DNA of 64,000 nt from Lachnospiraceae bacterium (GCA_022483465.1 JAKVNF010000001.1:930001-994000), one strand, 5' to 3'; positions 43,029 to 52,198 are shown, numbered from the stretch's first letter. The notes: generated from the letters alone by a model not told the origin. Made by a program: numbers and translations.

Positions 43029-43522
43029 TCATTCCGTCTCCCGGCGCCCGCCAGAGAGATGCCTGCGGAGCGGCTCTGCGGCAAGGCTCACCGTGAAGGT
43101 GGTCCAGCCGTCCTGACAGTCAACCCGGATCCTGCCGCCGTGGGCCTCCACGATGTGCTTTGCGATGGGAAGACCCAGGCCGTACCTGCCCTCCTTTCGG
43201 TTTCTCGCCTTGTCCACCCGGTAGAACTTCTCGAAGATCCGCTCCCGCTCTTCCTCGGGAATCGGGTCTCCCTCGTTGGCAACGGAAAAGACCGCCTGCT
43301 TTCCCTCACGTATCAGCGCTGCGCGGATCGTGCCGTTTTCCCGGCAGTGGTGCACCGCGTTGTCCACGAGGATGCCGGCCGCCCTGGCGATCTGGTCCGG
43401 ATCCCCACAAGGAAGATCCCGGGCGCAAGCTCGATCTCAAGCCGGGCACCGTGCTCATAGGCGAGGGCCTCAAAGGGCAGCACCGCCCCCTCGATGCAGG
43501 CGGAGAGGTCAAACTCCTCCCG
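43029..43522 (-). pseudogene. Sensor histidine kinase, C-terminal fragment with frameshift
   Basis: Leftward fragment encoding the ATPase domain: EEFDLSACIEGAVLPFEALAYE, N box LVDNAVHHC, IFEKFYRVDKARNRKEGRYGLGLPIAKHIVEAHGG, ending at 43029. A one-base deletion near 43405 (GDPDQIAR would follow PGIFLV) splits it. The N-terminal sensor, HAMP and phospho-His regions are missing. The 5' side is joined directly to the lipoprotein remnant, so two unrelated genes have been fused by deletion. Confidence 0.75.
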
Positions 43523-44057
43523 CAGCGCCGGTGTTCAGGATGATCGGCGCGGTGGCTGCCGTGTAGACCTGGCCGTTCTCGCTGGTCACCTGGGCGTCAT
43601 AGTCGATGGCGAGGGAGCCCTTGACGGCATCGGTTCCATCCTCTGCGGTCACATCCTCCGTGCCGTCCCCATCTGTGTCGATGCCGGTGACATAGGCACC
43701 GGGCACGGCAACGGAGCAGCCCTGCTGATCCGGCAGCTGCTGGTTCGTGCAGTAGGGGGGTGATGGAGAGCACCCAGGCGTCGGCACCGCTGTCGTAGGG
43801 CTACTCCTGGTCCTCGTTGTTGGCCAGGTTCAGCGCGTTCTCGATCTCCTCCTTGGTCTGTTCATCAGTTCATCCGCAACCTCTGCGGTCTCGGAGGACT
43901 CGGTCGAGGCCGACTCCGTGCTCTGCGCAGATTCCGTGCTGCCGGTATCCGTGTTCTCTGATCTGGCCGTGCTGCCGGAGTCCGACTGGGCGCAGCCGGA
44001 CAGCACCCCCGCGCCCATACTCATGCACAGCAGCAGTGTAACTGCCTTATTTCTCAT
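43523..44057 (-). pseudogene. Secreted lipoprotein, 5' fragment, decayed
   Basis: ATG 44057 opens a lipoprotein signal (MRNKAVTLLLCMSMGAGVLS with Cys22 after LSG) and a Ser/Thr/Glu tether. A frameshift near 43858, a TAG at 43801-43803 and a second frameshift at the six-G run near 43755 must be bypassed to read on through AWVLSITP, GAYVTGIDTDGDGTEDVTAE and PIILNTGAA. The DTDGDGTED segment is calcium-loop-like. Resembles the start of a large extracellular esterase or hydrolase lipoprotein, but the family is not certain. The C-terminal part is absent. Confidence 0.65.
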
Positions 44058-44296
44058 CCTTTGTGATTCCTTTCTGAAACGAATTGCCCTCTTGGTTTTT
44101 CATTATTGCAGGGAACCTTTGAAGGAACCTTGAAATTCCATGAACTGTCGGTGAAATCATAAAAGCGCCGATCTTTTTCCTGCCCACTTCACAAAAGATC
44201 AATACTGTAGTAATATGTCCTTAATTCAGATTTAAAAATTTGGCACCCACAGGAGCAGCAGCACCGGGTGCCCGCTGATCCAGATGAGGTTTTACC

Positions 44297-44713
44297 ATGA
44301 GAAGAACAGAGGAAAATAACGGAACACAGAAAACTACAGAGGATTACCTGGAGGCGATCCTGGAGATCTTTCAGGCTCAGGGCTATGTGCGCTCCATCGA
44401 TGTGGCGGATCTCTTGGAGGTCTCCAAGCCCAGCGTCACCTACACCACCAAGCGCCTGAAGGAGCGGAACTACATCACCACCGATCACGCGGGGATGCTG
44501 GTTCTGACCGATGAGGGCCGCCGGATTGCAGAGCGCACGCTGGACCGGCACCACGTGCTGACCAAGCTCCTCGAGAGCGTCGGCATCCCCCACGACCAGG
44601 CGCAGAACGACGCCTGCAAGGTGGAGCACGATCTCTCCGAAGACTCCTTCCAGGCCCTCAAGACCCTGGTGGAGAGCGGCCGGCTCGACAAGATCGAGGA
44701 GGAAAAAACCTGA
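44297..44713 (+). CDS. DtxR/MntR-type metal-dependent regulator
   Basis: A 138-aa protein. Winged helix (EDYLEAILEIFQAQGYVRSIDVADLLEVSKPSVTYTTKRLKERNYI), then the dimerisation region with metal-ligand-like residues (LTDEGRRIAERTLDRHHVLTKLLESVG, KVEHDLSEDSFQALK: EHDLSE fits the family ligand Glu/His pair). It lacks an SH3-like third domain, like MntR. Probably represses iron or manganese uptake genes when metal is abundant, possibly the feo operon 5-8 kb away. Followed by a strong terminator, then the IS66 element. Confidence 0.88.
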   Translation: MRRTEENNGTQKTTEDYLEAILEIFQAQGYVRSIDVADLLEVSKPSVTYTTKRLKERNYITTDHAGMLVLTDEGRRIAERTLDRHHVLTKLLESVGIPHDQAQNDACKVEHDLSEDSFQALKTLVESGRLDKIEEEKT

Positions 44714-44738
44714 GAAAGGGACTTCTTTCCCAGAAAGG

Positions 44739-44774
44739 CAGAGGACCGGCACAGTGCCTGTCCTCTGTTTTTTT
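44739..44774 (+). terminator. Rho-independent terminator of the DtxR-type gene
   Basis: Stem CAGAGGAC / GTCCTCTG followed by TTTTTTT, 25 bases after the stop codon. Confidence 0.9.
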
Positions 44775-44833
44775 GCTGACAAAAAGGGAGCGCGCCCGCA
44801 GATGATAATACCCTCCTTACTGTGACACTTTCG

Positions 44834-45272
44834 GTAAGCATAACAACCAGCGTACGCTGACGAAACCTGCGTGAGGCGTTATCATTAAGGGGGAGGGTTC
44901 CAGTTGAAACCGCAAATACTTCAGAGATTCGCGGTTGACAGTGGAGGTGAATCTCTTTGCAGATGTATTGCTTTCGGCCTACGCATCTCCTGGGAATGAA
45001 CTGCGCAGGTTCGGATCTGGACTGCAGGTACGTCGGTTGTGATGGGGCGTCTCCGTGTACCTGGATAGGTTGGGCATCCGGGTCCCAGTCTCCTGTCACC
45101 CTGAAGCGATGGATCCAGACACAAGAAAGTCCGGCATGGCGATTCCTCAGGTGGGAACAATACCATGCCGGACGGTCAATTCTGCAGTTTCACTTATGCG
45201 ACTGCAAGTGGCCGATGCCTGCCTGTTCGGCAGACGTCGGCTACTCGGGTTGTTCTGTTTGTCAGGAGGTTA
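44834..45272. other. Left subterminal region of the IS66 element
   Basis: About 440 bp with no confident gene. A plus-strand frame (44957-45361, TTG start, GGAGGTG upstream) encodes a Cys-rich 134-residue polypeptide, but it overlaps the 3' end of tnpC and matches nothing recognised. It could be a passenger or a shadow frame. Confidence 0.4.
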
Positions 45273-47501
45273 TCATGCTGCCGGGTATGGGCCGACCACC
45301 TTTCCATCTCGCATCCACCGGCCATTTACCAGGATGGGCTCTGTCTCAGATTGAAAACTGATACCTTTCCCGGCCTGTGTGGCTTCTCGCTGCTTCGCTT
45401 CGTACGCCCTGTATTCTTCAGACCAGCACATCATCTTTGGAAGATATTCATCTGGGTTGTCTCCCCGCCTCTGATGCTTGGGTATCTCGATGAGGAGATA
45501 CTGGAAGTAGTACTCCGGATCGGCATCATTCAATTCCGCTGTTGTTGCGATGGAGTTCGCAATCATGCGGTCGGTGGCACCTTCATCTGAATACGAAAAG
45601 AGACTGCTGTTTCTTTGCAAAGCAATCCTACGGATGTTTCTTTCGCAGTAAGTGTTGTCCGCAGGTACGTTAGAATCGTAGAGGAAGCTGTCGATGTGAC
45701 CGCCTTTCTTGCAATCCTCAAAGTAGTTCATCGCCTTGCGCATCGTCGCGGTCATCGTTACTCGTTTTGATGGATCAGAGGAAGTACCATGCAGCGAGGC
45801 CTGATAGGCCTCCTCATACTCACAGACGTACTGCCAGGCCAGATCCAGGTGCGGCTTTACGTTTTTGATTCTTCCAGCAACCCGCTCCTCTCCGGACAGG
45901 CGCTTGAGCTTCGTATCCTCGCTCTCGGCAAGGCTGATCTCGCGCAGGATTTTCCATTCCCAGGTCTGTGCCAGCTGTTTTCTGCCCTCCTCCGTTTTCA
46001 TGAGGTCTTTTGAGGCCATCTTCACAATAAGCCAGGCAAGAAAGAACGGCCTTCTCAGATGCGCAAGGCAGAATGAGACCACGATCTTTCCTTCAGACTT
46101 GCGCTCCAGTTCCGGATATGCAGCATACTTGTCGTTCTTGCATACGACAGATGCATTTCCTGTCACTGTCGTAGGATCGGGCTCCGTTTCCTGTTCCGGC
46201 GGAGTTGTCTGGCCTGCGGTATCCGAACGATCCGCGTCCTTATCCGGAAGAAAGTCTGCAAACAGTCCATCCAGAAATGACTCAGCCCTGGAGGGATTGA
46301 AGAAATATGCGGCAGCCTTGGGGCCTTCCCGCAGCTCACTTGTAATCAGCAGCCAGATATAGGACTTTTCTCCCGGCTTCTCAGCATCATAGATAGATCT
46401 CCAGGTGGTTTCATCCATCTGAATGTACTTGCCTGTTATGATGAAGCTGACGAGATAATCGAAGACGGGAAGCAGATATCTTGCGGCACAGGTATTGCAC
46501 CAGTAAACCGTTTTCTGTGTTTTCATGGGATAGCCCATGTGACAGATCAGAGCAGCGATGCGCTTGTACGGGATGCTCATGCTGGTCAGCATGTAGTACA
46601 TGAAGGCGACGATCTCCGGGGTTGCCCGGGATCCCGGCATGATATATCCCTCGCTGTAGGGCCGGTATAGCGTACGATTCACCTCATGACTGTCAGAATC
46701 GGATTTTTCTTCGTCGCTGACATCCTCTGAGTATGCGATGATTGGTTTCATGATTGTCAGCACGACGACATGAGCCTCCTCTATACTGAGTTTTTCGCTT
46801 GCTTCGAATCCCAGCTTAGATAAAGACTTTGCTTTTTCGATCATTTCCGGAGTCAGATCATCCACATCATAGCTGATTCTGTGCGGGAGATTCTGCGTAT
46901 CACGCTCCCAGATGCCCGGCTTGCGCTTCTGTTTTTCCTTTGATTCATCGGGTATCGGTTTTCTCGGGGGACGGCTGCTCCGCCTGGGTTTCCTGCCTTT
47001 TTCGCCAGCTCCGCCTTTCCTGGACGGATTCTCATCCTGAGTTTTTCCGTCACTGTCTTTCCCATTTTCGTCTGCATTGGCTGGCTCTGCAGGTTCTTCT
47101 GTCCCTGTCGTGTCTTTGGCCTGCTCTCCATCAGCGTCAGACTCTTCGGTGAGCGGATCTGTCTCCACATCCTCGCTGCCGCCTTGTGGAATCCCGGTTT
47201 CGAGTTCTTTCCCAGAGAGCTGCTCGTCCTTTTCCCCAAAGGCTCTCCTACGTCCGAGTTTGTTGTTCTCGTCCTTATTCTGCTCCTTCTGTTTGAGTTC
47301 CTCATTTTCCTTTTGCAGCGCTTTATAATCTTCAGCTGCTTTTTCAGCTGCCTTTATCAGCGCTGCAATGCGGTTCGTCTTGACGATGTCATCCACGATA
47401 ACCTCACTAAAGATGTTCGAGATGTCGCTCGGACTGAAAGCGCCACACTGGTACAGGAGGTTGTACTTATGAAGTCTCTGGACAGGGATCTCGGTTTCCA
47501 T
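45273..47501 (-). CDS. tnpC: IS66 transposase (TnpC)
   Basis: A 742-aa DDE transposase. The N-terminal helical/coiled region and a long acidic, Lys-rich low-complexity linker (about residues 85-200) precede the IS66 core: YKRIAALICHMGYPM, YIQMDETTWRSIYDA (first Asp), VSFCLAHLRRPFFLAW, SFLYDSNVPADNTYCERNIR (last acidic residue region). A second Asp/Glu/Pro/Thr-rich insertion sits within the core. Longer than usual TnpC (about 520 aa). ATG 47501 overlaps the stop of the upstream 125-codon gene as TGATG. Confidence 0.92.
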   Translation of the reverse strand: METEIPVQRLHKYNLLYQCGAFSPSDISNIFSEVIVDDIVKTNRIAALIKAAEKAAEDYKALQKENEELKQKEQNKDENNKLGRRRAFGEKDEQLSGKELETGIPQGGSEDVETDPLTEESDADGEQAKDTTGTEEPAEPANADENGKDSDGKTQDENPSRKGGAGEKGRKPRRSSRPPRKPIPDESKEKQKRKPGIWERDTQNLPHRISYDVDDLTPEMIEKAKSLSKLGFEASEKLSIEEAHVVVLTIMKPIIAYSEDVSDEEKSDSDSHEVNRTLYRPYSEGYIMPGSRATPEIVAFMYYMLTSMSIPYKRIAALICHMGYPMKTQKTVYWCNTCAARYLLPVFDYLVSFIITGKYIQMDETTWRSIYDAEKPGEKSYIWLLITSELREGPKAAAYFFNPSRAESFLDGLFADFLPDKDADRSDTAGQTTPPEQETEPDPTTVTGNASVVCKNDKYAAYPELERKSEGKIVVSFCLAHLRRPFFLAWLIVKMASKDLMKTEEGRKQLAQTWEWKILREISLAESEDTKLKRLSGEERVAGRIKNVKPHLDLAWQYVCEYEEAYQASLHGTSSDPSKRVTMTATMRKAMNYFEDCKKGGHIDSFLYDSNVPADNTYCERNIRRIALQRNSSLFSYSDEGATDRMIANSIATTAELNDADPEYYFQYLLIEIPKHQRRGDNPDEYLPKMMCWSEEYRAYEAKQREATQAGKGISFQSETEPILVNGRWMRDGKVVGPYPAA

Positions 47502-47878
47502 CACCGGGCCTCTTTGTCTACGGAAGCAAGGCTTGCGCTGGCCTTCTGAACGGCATCCTGATAGGCGCGGAGAGCCTTCCTCAGCTGTGTATTCTCATTC
47601 CGCAGAGATGCATTTGCCTCCTCCAGCTCTGTTATTCTGGAAATCAAAGTTTTCGTCGAACCTTCAGCCCGAACAGAGTTTGCCTGCTCTGCTGGTGCGT
47701 CGGAGGCCGATGCCTGCTTTCGAACGTACTTCCTGGTGGGCACAACCTCCCCTGTAACGGGATCAAGCTTCCCGATCAGCTTCCGGTCTGTCTTGTGCTG
47801 TTTAGCCTCCTTGTCCCAATAGCTGTGTGAAGAATAAACGTATACCGTATCCCCCTGTCTCAGATGAATGGTACCCAT
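47501..47878 (-). CDS. IS66 accessory protein, function unknown
   Basis: A 125-aa protein between the IS66 orf2 and tnpC genes. Starts MGTIHLRQGDTVYVYSSHSYW with a DPVTGEVVPTRKYVRK segment, and ends in a coiled coil with heptads (RITELEEANASLRNENTQLRK). Its stop overlaps the tnpC start (TGATG), so it belongs to the element and is probably translated with TnpC. Not a standard IS66 TnpA/B/C component; role unknown. Confidence 0.7.
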   Translation of the reverse strand: MGTIHLRQGDTVYVYSSHSYWDKEAKQHKTDRKLIGKLDPVTGEVVPTRKYVRKQASASDAPAEQANSVRAEGSTKTLISRITELEEANASLRNENTQLRKALRAYQDAVQKASASLASVDKEAR

Positions 47879-48023
47879 GTCAGACCTCCTGAGAGCTGCT
47901 TATCAGTTCTCAGGAGTATAGTAACATATCTATACCCTCTTGTCAACCGAAAATAAGGGTATAGATATCTGAATATTTATACTCCCCACTGAAGTAGCCT
48001 GAAAGTTCAAAAACCGCGTGTTT

Positions 48024-48413
48024 TCAGGATCTCTGGGATTCTGCGGCCACCTGATCAGGCATGTCGATGTGCGGGTATACTTCGCGGATGGTACCGTCAA
48101 GTGCGATTCCGCTCATGAGCTGACGGTACTGCTCCGGAGAAAGAGATCTGGCTTCGTCCGCATTCCTGGGATACTGGAATGAGTTTCCCGGCGCAAGGCG
48201 AAGCGTATAGAGCACAGTGCCGATTCCCTCGAAGCAGATCCCCTTGATCGTTCTGGCAGATCTGCCACGAAAAAGATAGAGAACTCCACGGTCCGTTGGA
48301 TCCAGGTGATAGTTCAGCATGACATAAGCGGAGAGTCCATCAACGCCGCGGCGCATATCCACCCTCTTCGTGCAGAGAATGATCTTCCTGAAGCCGATGC
48401 CGTCAACAAACAT
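48024..48413 (-). CDS. tnpB: IS66 Orf2 protein (TnpB, PF05717 type)
   Basis: A 129-aa IS66 accessory protein with the family signature VDMRRGVDGLSAYV, and GVLYLFRGRSARTIKGICFEGIGTVLYTLRL. Start ATG 48413 overlaps the end of the upstream orf1 by 11 bases. Needed for IS66 transposition in related elements, though its biochemical role is unknown. Unrelated to the RNA-guided TnpB of IS605 despite the shared name. Confidence 0.88.
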   Translation of the reverse strand: MFVDGIGFRKIILCTKRVDMRRGVDGLSAYVMLNYHLDPTDRGVLYLFRGRSARTIKGICFEGIGTVLYTLRLAPGNSFQYPRNADEARSLSPEQYRQLMSGIALDGTIREVYPHIDMPDQVAAESQRS

Positions 48414-48921
48414 GAAAAGCCTCCTTAAGCATGGAGAGGGTCTCGCGCCGGACAGAAGAGTAGAGATAGAGCCGACAGGACCGTGTCTCCAGGATAACTT
48501 CCGGAGACACGGCAGGCCCTCCCGGCCTGCCTGGAACAGATCCGGCATTTCCTTCTTCCGGTGTACCGGTGATCCGCGGAAGATCAGAGTGGTTCGACCG
48601 GCTGCGGGAACCCGAGTCATCAGCAGTACCCGGTTCCGAGCCTATTGTATTGACATCAGGGCGTGCCTGTCCGTTTACGATGTCGGTGATGTCTACGAAG
48701 TTCTCTGTCTCTGGCACTGAACCAGAGGATGCCTTCCTGTTACTGGCGTCCGTCTCCCTGATCACGTTTTTCCAGTAGTAGAAGAGTGAGGCGTTGATCT
48801 CATGCTCCCTGCACCATTGTGCAATCGACATCAGCTTCGTTTCTCTGTTCTCGTACGCATTGATGATCGGCCTCCAATAGCGAAGCTTCTCCTCACGAAC
48901 CATCTGCTGTCTCTTGTCCAT
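48403..48921 (-). CDS. tnpA: IS66 Orf1 protein (TnpA-like, helix-turn-helix)
   Basis: A 172-aa protein. The N-terminal Tnp_Orf1-like helix-turn-helix (REEKLRYWRPIINAYENRET, SIAQWCREHEINASLFYYWK) is followed by a Ser/Gly/Pro-rich linker and a C-terminal strand region (VILETRSCRLYLYSSV). Typical first gene of IS66-family elements. ATG 48921 has GGAGGC upstream near the right terminal repeat. Confidence 0.82.
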   Translation of the reverse strand: MDKRQQMVREEKLRYWRPIINAYENRETKLMSIAQWCREHEINASLFYYWKNVIRETDASNRKASSGSVPETENFVDITDIVNGQARPDVNTIGSEPGTADDSGSRSRSNHSDLPRITGTPEEGNAGSVPGRPGGPAVSPEVILETRSCRLYLYSSVRRETLSMLKEAFHVC

Positions 48922-49094
48922 AAAAAAGCCTCCTCTGTAGAACGCAGCTAGTAGTTTCCTAGCCTCATTCTACAGAAGAGGTTGATCCGGGTCATGGTAC
49001 GTCCGTTGTTACGCTTACCACTTTCGTGTCCAGTAAAGAGGGTATATATCAAGAAGAACTGCAGGTGCGCTCCCTTTTTCGTTGTTTTGTTGTC

Positions 49095-49343
49095 TCAGCC
49101 GAAGAGGCCGCGCTTTTTGTAGGGTTCGGATTCGATGCCGAGGAAATGGTAGCCCGTATCCTCGATGGCGCGCTCGAGCGCCGTCTTATCGACTTCGTTC
49201 TCCGTCACAAACGTGGCGACCCCCTTCGAATGGGAGGAGGAAACTTTCTTTGCCTCCGGGAAGGTCTTGCGAATGACGTCGTTGATGTGCGACTCGCACA
49301 TGCCGCAGGCCATGCCCCCGATCTTAACGGTAGTCTTGATCAT
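49095..49343 (-). CDS. HMA-domain metal-binding protein (CopZ-like)
   Basis: An 82-aa soluble protein with the heavy-metal-associated motif GGMACGMCESH (Cys13 and Cys16). The beta-alpha-beta-beta-alpha-beta fold is complete (VATFVTENEVDKTALERAIEDTGYH). It binds soft metal ions, commonly Cu(I), as a chaperone or sensor. The gene starts inside the end of the small membrane-protein gene (20-base overlap), so it is part of the feo transcription unit, an uncommon place for an HMA protein. The IS66 element lies just downstream. Confidence 0.87.
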   Translation of the reverse strand: MIKTTVKIGGMACGMCESHINDVIRKTFPEAKKVSSSHSKGVATFVTENEVDKTALERAIEDTGYHFLGIESEPYKKRGLFG

Positions 49344-49506
49344 TTTTGCGATTTCTCCTCTTTCTTGGATCGCGGCGCAGCATCCTGAGGGAGAGATTCC
49401 AGAGGCATTTTTTTGCCGCCAGCATCCCGGCACCGATCAGCGCCGCGATGGCCATCGAGGCCAATCCCAACAGAAGTGATTCCATTCCGCAGCTCCACGA
49501 TCTCAT
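49324..49506 (-). CDS. Small membrane protein of the feo operon
   Basis: A 60-aa protein with one TM helix (about residues 9-31, LLLGLASMAIAALIGAGMLAA), two Cys residues (6 and 34) and a strongly basic tail. ATG 49506 overlaps the DtxR-like gene stop (ATGA), and its own 3' end overlaps the HMA gene. Size and position recall the small FeoB-associated Cys-containing membrane proteins seen in other Bacillota, but the sequence match is weak. Confidence 0.65.
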   Translation of the reverse strand: MRSWSCGMESLLLGLASMAIAALIGAGMLAAKKCLWNLSLRMLRRDPRKRRNRKNDQDYR

Positions 49507-49937
49507 GTCTGCCCTCCCGTTTCCGGGTCCGTCCGGAGTGGTTCCCCGGCGACCCGCAGCAGGGCGTGGAGGGCATCCGTGCTGACCGCATGGGCCAGGC
49601 GCTGTGCCTGTTCCTTTGCGGTCTTTTCTTCCATACCCCCCGCCTCCAGCATACCCGAGAGGATCCGGGTCTTTTCCCAGAAGATCGCTCCCAGGTCCCG
49701 TCCCTTCAGTGTCAGCACGATATCTCTGCCGTTGCAGGAGATGACGCAGCCGTTCTCGGCCAGCTTCTCCAGGGCGTTGCATACGCTGGGCTTCTTGACG
49801 CCCATCCGGTTTGCGATGTCGATCGAGCGGAGTCGTATCCCCGCCGCCTCCATCTGCACCATCAGGGCCAGGTAGTTCATCATGGCGTCAGAGAGCTTTG
49901 GCTCCTTCGCCTGTCTGGTGTGCTCCTGTTCCTCCAC
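49503..49937 (-). CDS. DtxR-family-like regulator within the feo operon
   Basis: A 144-aa protein with a winged helix (LSDAMMNYLALMVQMEAAGIRLRSIDIANRMGVKKPSVCNALEKLAENGCVI). The following helical segment aligns with the DtxR/MntR dimerisation region (LKGRDLGAIFWEKTRILSGML). It is less conserved: the His/Glu metal-ligand pattern is weak. The GTG start at 49937 is preferred (AGGT upstream, 31 bases after feoB); an upstream ATG at 50015 would overlap feoB. Likely a local metal-responsive repressor of this operon. Confidence 0.75.
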   Translation of the reverse strand: MEEQEHTRQAKEPKLSDAMMNYLALMVQMEAAGIRLRSIDIANRMGVKKPSVCNALEKLAENGCVISCNGRDIVLTLKGRDLGAIFWEKTRILSGMLEAGGMEEKTAKEQAQRLAHAVSTDALHALLRVAGEPLRTDPETGGQT

Positions 49938-49968
49938 GGCAGTTACCTCGCTTCCTGCCGTCAGAAGG

Positions 49969-52113
49969 TCAGGCTCGTTCCGCTTCGCGGCGGTACTCTG
50001 TCCGCTTCTTGGCATACGGATTCGGACGGAAGACGAAGTAGCACGCAGCGAGGATCAGGGCAATGGCAACCACGGTGCCGAAGGTGAAGCTTCCGGAGAC
50101 CCAGGCGCCGATCTGATAGACGCACAGGGACAGGCAATAGCCGACCATCATCTGATAGCCAAAGGTGATCCAGCCCCACTTGCGGCTTGCCTGCTCACGG
50201 AATGCGGTGGCAATGGCGACCATGCAGGGCGCATCGAAGATGTTGAACAGAAGGAAGCTCATGCCGATCAGCTTGCTGCCGCCGAACATGGTGTTGATGG
50301 CTGCTGCCACATCGGTCTCATCATCACTTGCCGCATGTGCCAGCATGCCGAGGGTAGCAGTTGCCTGCTCCTTTGCGACCTCAGCAGAGACCGATGCAAC
50401 GGCGCCCTGCCAGGTGCCAAAGCCAAGGGGCTTGAAGATCCAGGACAGGCCCTCGCCGATGTAGCGCAGGAACGAGGCATCGATGTCATCCGGAAGAAAG
50501 CCGGTGGGTCCGAAGTGCATCAGGAACCAGATCACAATGCACATCGTGAAGATGATGGTGCCGGCCTTGATCATAAAGGCCTTTGCGCGCTCCCAGACAT
50601 GGATCAGAACGCCCTTGACAGTCGGGATGTGGTAAGCAGGCAGCTCCATGACGAACGGTGCGGGATCTCCGGAGAAGTACTTGGTCTTCTTGAGGGCAAT
50701 GCCGGAGAAGACGACGATGCCGAGGCCGAGGAAGTACATGGCAGGTGCCACAAACATGCTTCCGGGGAAGCAGACCATGGTCATCATGGCGACGATCTCC
50801 ATCTTGGCGCCGCAGGGCAGGAAGGTGGAGAGGAGGATCGTCATGCGGCGGTCCTTCTCGTTCTCAATCGTACGGGAGGCCATGATGGCAGGCACGCCGC
50901 AGCCGGTGCCGACCAGCATCGGGATGAAGGACTTACCGGAGAGACCAAATCTGCGGAAGATCCGGTCCATGATGAAGGCGACACGTGCCATGTATCCGGA
51001 ATCCTCCAGGATGGACAGGCACAGGAACAGCAGGATCATCTGCGGCACGAAGCCAAGGACCGTGCCGACACCGCCGATGATGCCGTCGACCAGGAGGCTG
51101 ATCACCGCATCGGAGGCGCCCAGAGCGGTGAGACCTGCGGTGGCGCCATTGGTGATCCAGGTGCCGAACAGGACATCATTCGTCCAGTCGGTGAGCCAGG
51201 AGCCAAGTGTTGTGACCGAAATGAAGTACACCGCCCACATGATCACTGCGAAGATCGGGAGCGCCAGGATTCGGTTCGTGACAATCCGGTCGATCTTGTC
51301 AGAGGTGGTCATCTGCTCGCTGGTGTGCTTCTTCGAAACCGTGTCCGCAACGAGTTTCTGGATGCAGGTGTAGCGCTGGTTGGTGATGATGCTCTCTGCA
51401 TCATCGTCCATCTCCTTCTCACAGTCCGCGATGTGCTGCTCGATGTGGGCCTTGGTGTCTGCGGAGAGCTTTAACTGCTCCGTTGCCTTGGAGTCCCGCT
51501 CAAAGAGCTTGACGGCGTACCACCGAAGCTGCTCTGCCGGAACCAGCGTCTCAATGGACTCCTCGATGTGGGCGATGGCGTGCTCCACGCTGCCGGTGAA
51601 CACGTGGGGGAGCTCGCCCTTCTTCTTGGTTGCCTGCTCGATGGCCAGCTCAGCGGCCTTTTTCGTGTTGTCGGAGTGCAGGGCGCTGATCTCGATGGTC
51701 TCACACCCCAGCTCCTTGCCGAGCTTCTTGGTGTCGATCTGATCTCCGCTCTTGCGGACCAGGTCCATCATGTTGAAGGCGATCACCACCGGGATGCCGA
51801 TCTCCACGAGCTGGGTCGTGAGGTACAGGTTTCTCTCGATGTTCGTTCCATCGACGATGTTCAGAATGACGTCGGGCTTTTCATTGACGAGGTAGTTTCT
51901 CGAGACCACCTCCTCCAGTGTATACGGGCTCAGGGAGTAGATACCGGGAAGGTCCTGGATGATGACATCCCGGTGACCGATCAGGCGTCCCTCCTTCTTC
52001 TCCACCGTGACGCCGGGCCAGTTGCCCACGTACTGGGTGCTTCCGGTCAGATCGTTGAACAGCGTCGTCTTGCCGCAGTTCGGGTTTCCTGCAAGTGCAA
52101 TTTTCAGTGCCAT
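49969..52113 (-). CDS. feoB: Ferrous iron transport protein B
   Basis: A 714-aa inner-membrane Fe(II) transporter. The N-terminal G domain has G1 GNPNCGKT (residues 9-16), GVTVEKKEG switch, G3 DLPGIYSL and G4 NMMD, then a helical domain. The C-terminal membrane part has two Gate motifs with GTGCGVPAIMASR and LPCGAKMEI, and ends in a tail KKRTEYRREAERA. ATG 52113 has AGAGG upstream; upstream in-frame codons overlap feoA and are rejected. Third gene of the operon feoA-feoA-feoB-regulator-small membrane protein-HMA. Confidence 0.96.
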   Translation of the reverse strand: MALKIALAGNPNCGKTTLFNDLTGSTQYVGNWPGVTVEKKEGRLIGHRDVIIQDLPGIYSLSPYTLEEVVSRNYLVNEKPDVILNIVDGTNIERNLYLTTQLVEIGIPVVIAFNMMDLVRKSGDQIDTKKLGKELGCETIEISALHSDNTKKAAELAIEQATKKKGELPHVFTGSVEHAIAHIEESIETLVPAEQLRWYAVKLFERDSKATEQLKLSADTKAHIEQHIADCEKEMDDDAESIITNQRYTCIQKLVADTVSKKHTSEQMTTSDKIDRIVTNRILALPIFAVIMWAVYFISVTTLGSWLTDWTNDVLFGTWITNGATAGLTALGASDAVISLLVDGIIGGVGTVLGFVPQMILLFLCLSILEDSGYMARVAFIMDRIFRRFGLSGKSFIPMLVGTGCGVPAIMASRTIENEKDRRMTILLSTFLPCGAKMEIVAMMTMVCFPGSMFVAPAMYFLGLGIVVFSGIALKKTKYFSGDPAPFVMELPAYHIPTVKGVLIHVWERAKAFMIKAGTIIFTMCIVIWFLMHFGPTGFLPDDIDASFLRYIGEGLSWIFKPLGFGTWQGAVASVSAEVAKEQATATLGMLAHAASDDETDVAAAINTMFGGSKLIGMSFLLFNIFDAPCMVAIATAFREQASRKWGWITFGYQMMVGYCLSLCVYQIGAWVSGSFTFGTVVAIALILAACYFVFRPNPYAKKRTEYRREAERA

Positions 52114-52198
52114 TTCGAATCCTCTTTTCTGTACGTCTTGTACTGTTCTCGTTTGAGATCTTTGAAATTCGGTTCTATCTTTCGCAGAAGTATCCCTG

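Larger units (their letters stand above)
44834..49018 (-). mobile_element. IS66-family insertion sequence, 4,185 bp
   Basis: Terminal inverted repeats begin GTAAGCATAACAAC (left) and GTAAGCGTAACAAC (right, opposite strand). The 8-bp duplication CACTTTCG lies at 44826-44833 and 49019-49026, as expected for IS66. It contains IS66 Orf1 (TnpA), Orf2 (TnpB), a 125-codon extra gene and a long TnpC, all leftward. It is about 1.5 kb longer than a standard IS66, due to the extra gene, a long TnpC linker and about 440 bp between the tnpC stop and the left end. Confidence 0.92.

Noticed and set aside
44957-45361. Cys-rich 134-codon plus-strand frame inside IS66
   Set aside because: Overlaps the tnpC 3' end and has no homology I can recognise; kept only as a note in the IS66 entry.
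49882-51474. 530-codon plus-strand open frame
   Set aside because: Antisense shadow of feoB, with skewed composition and no recognisable motif.
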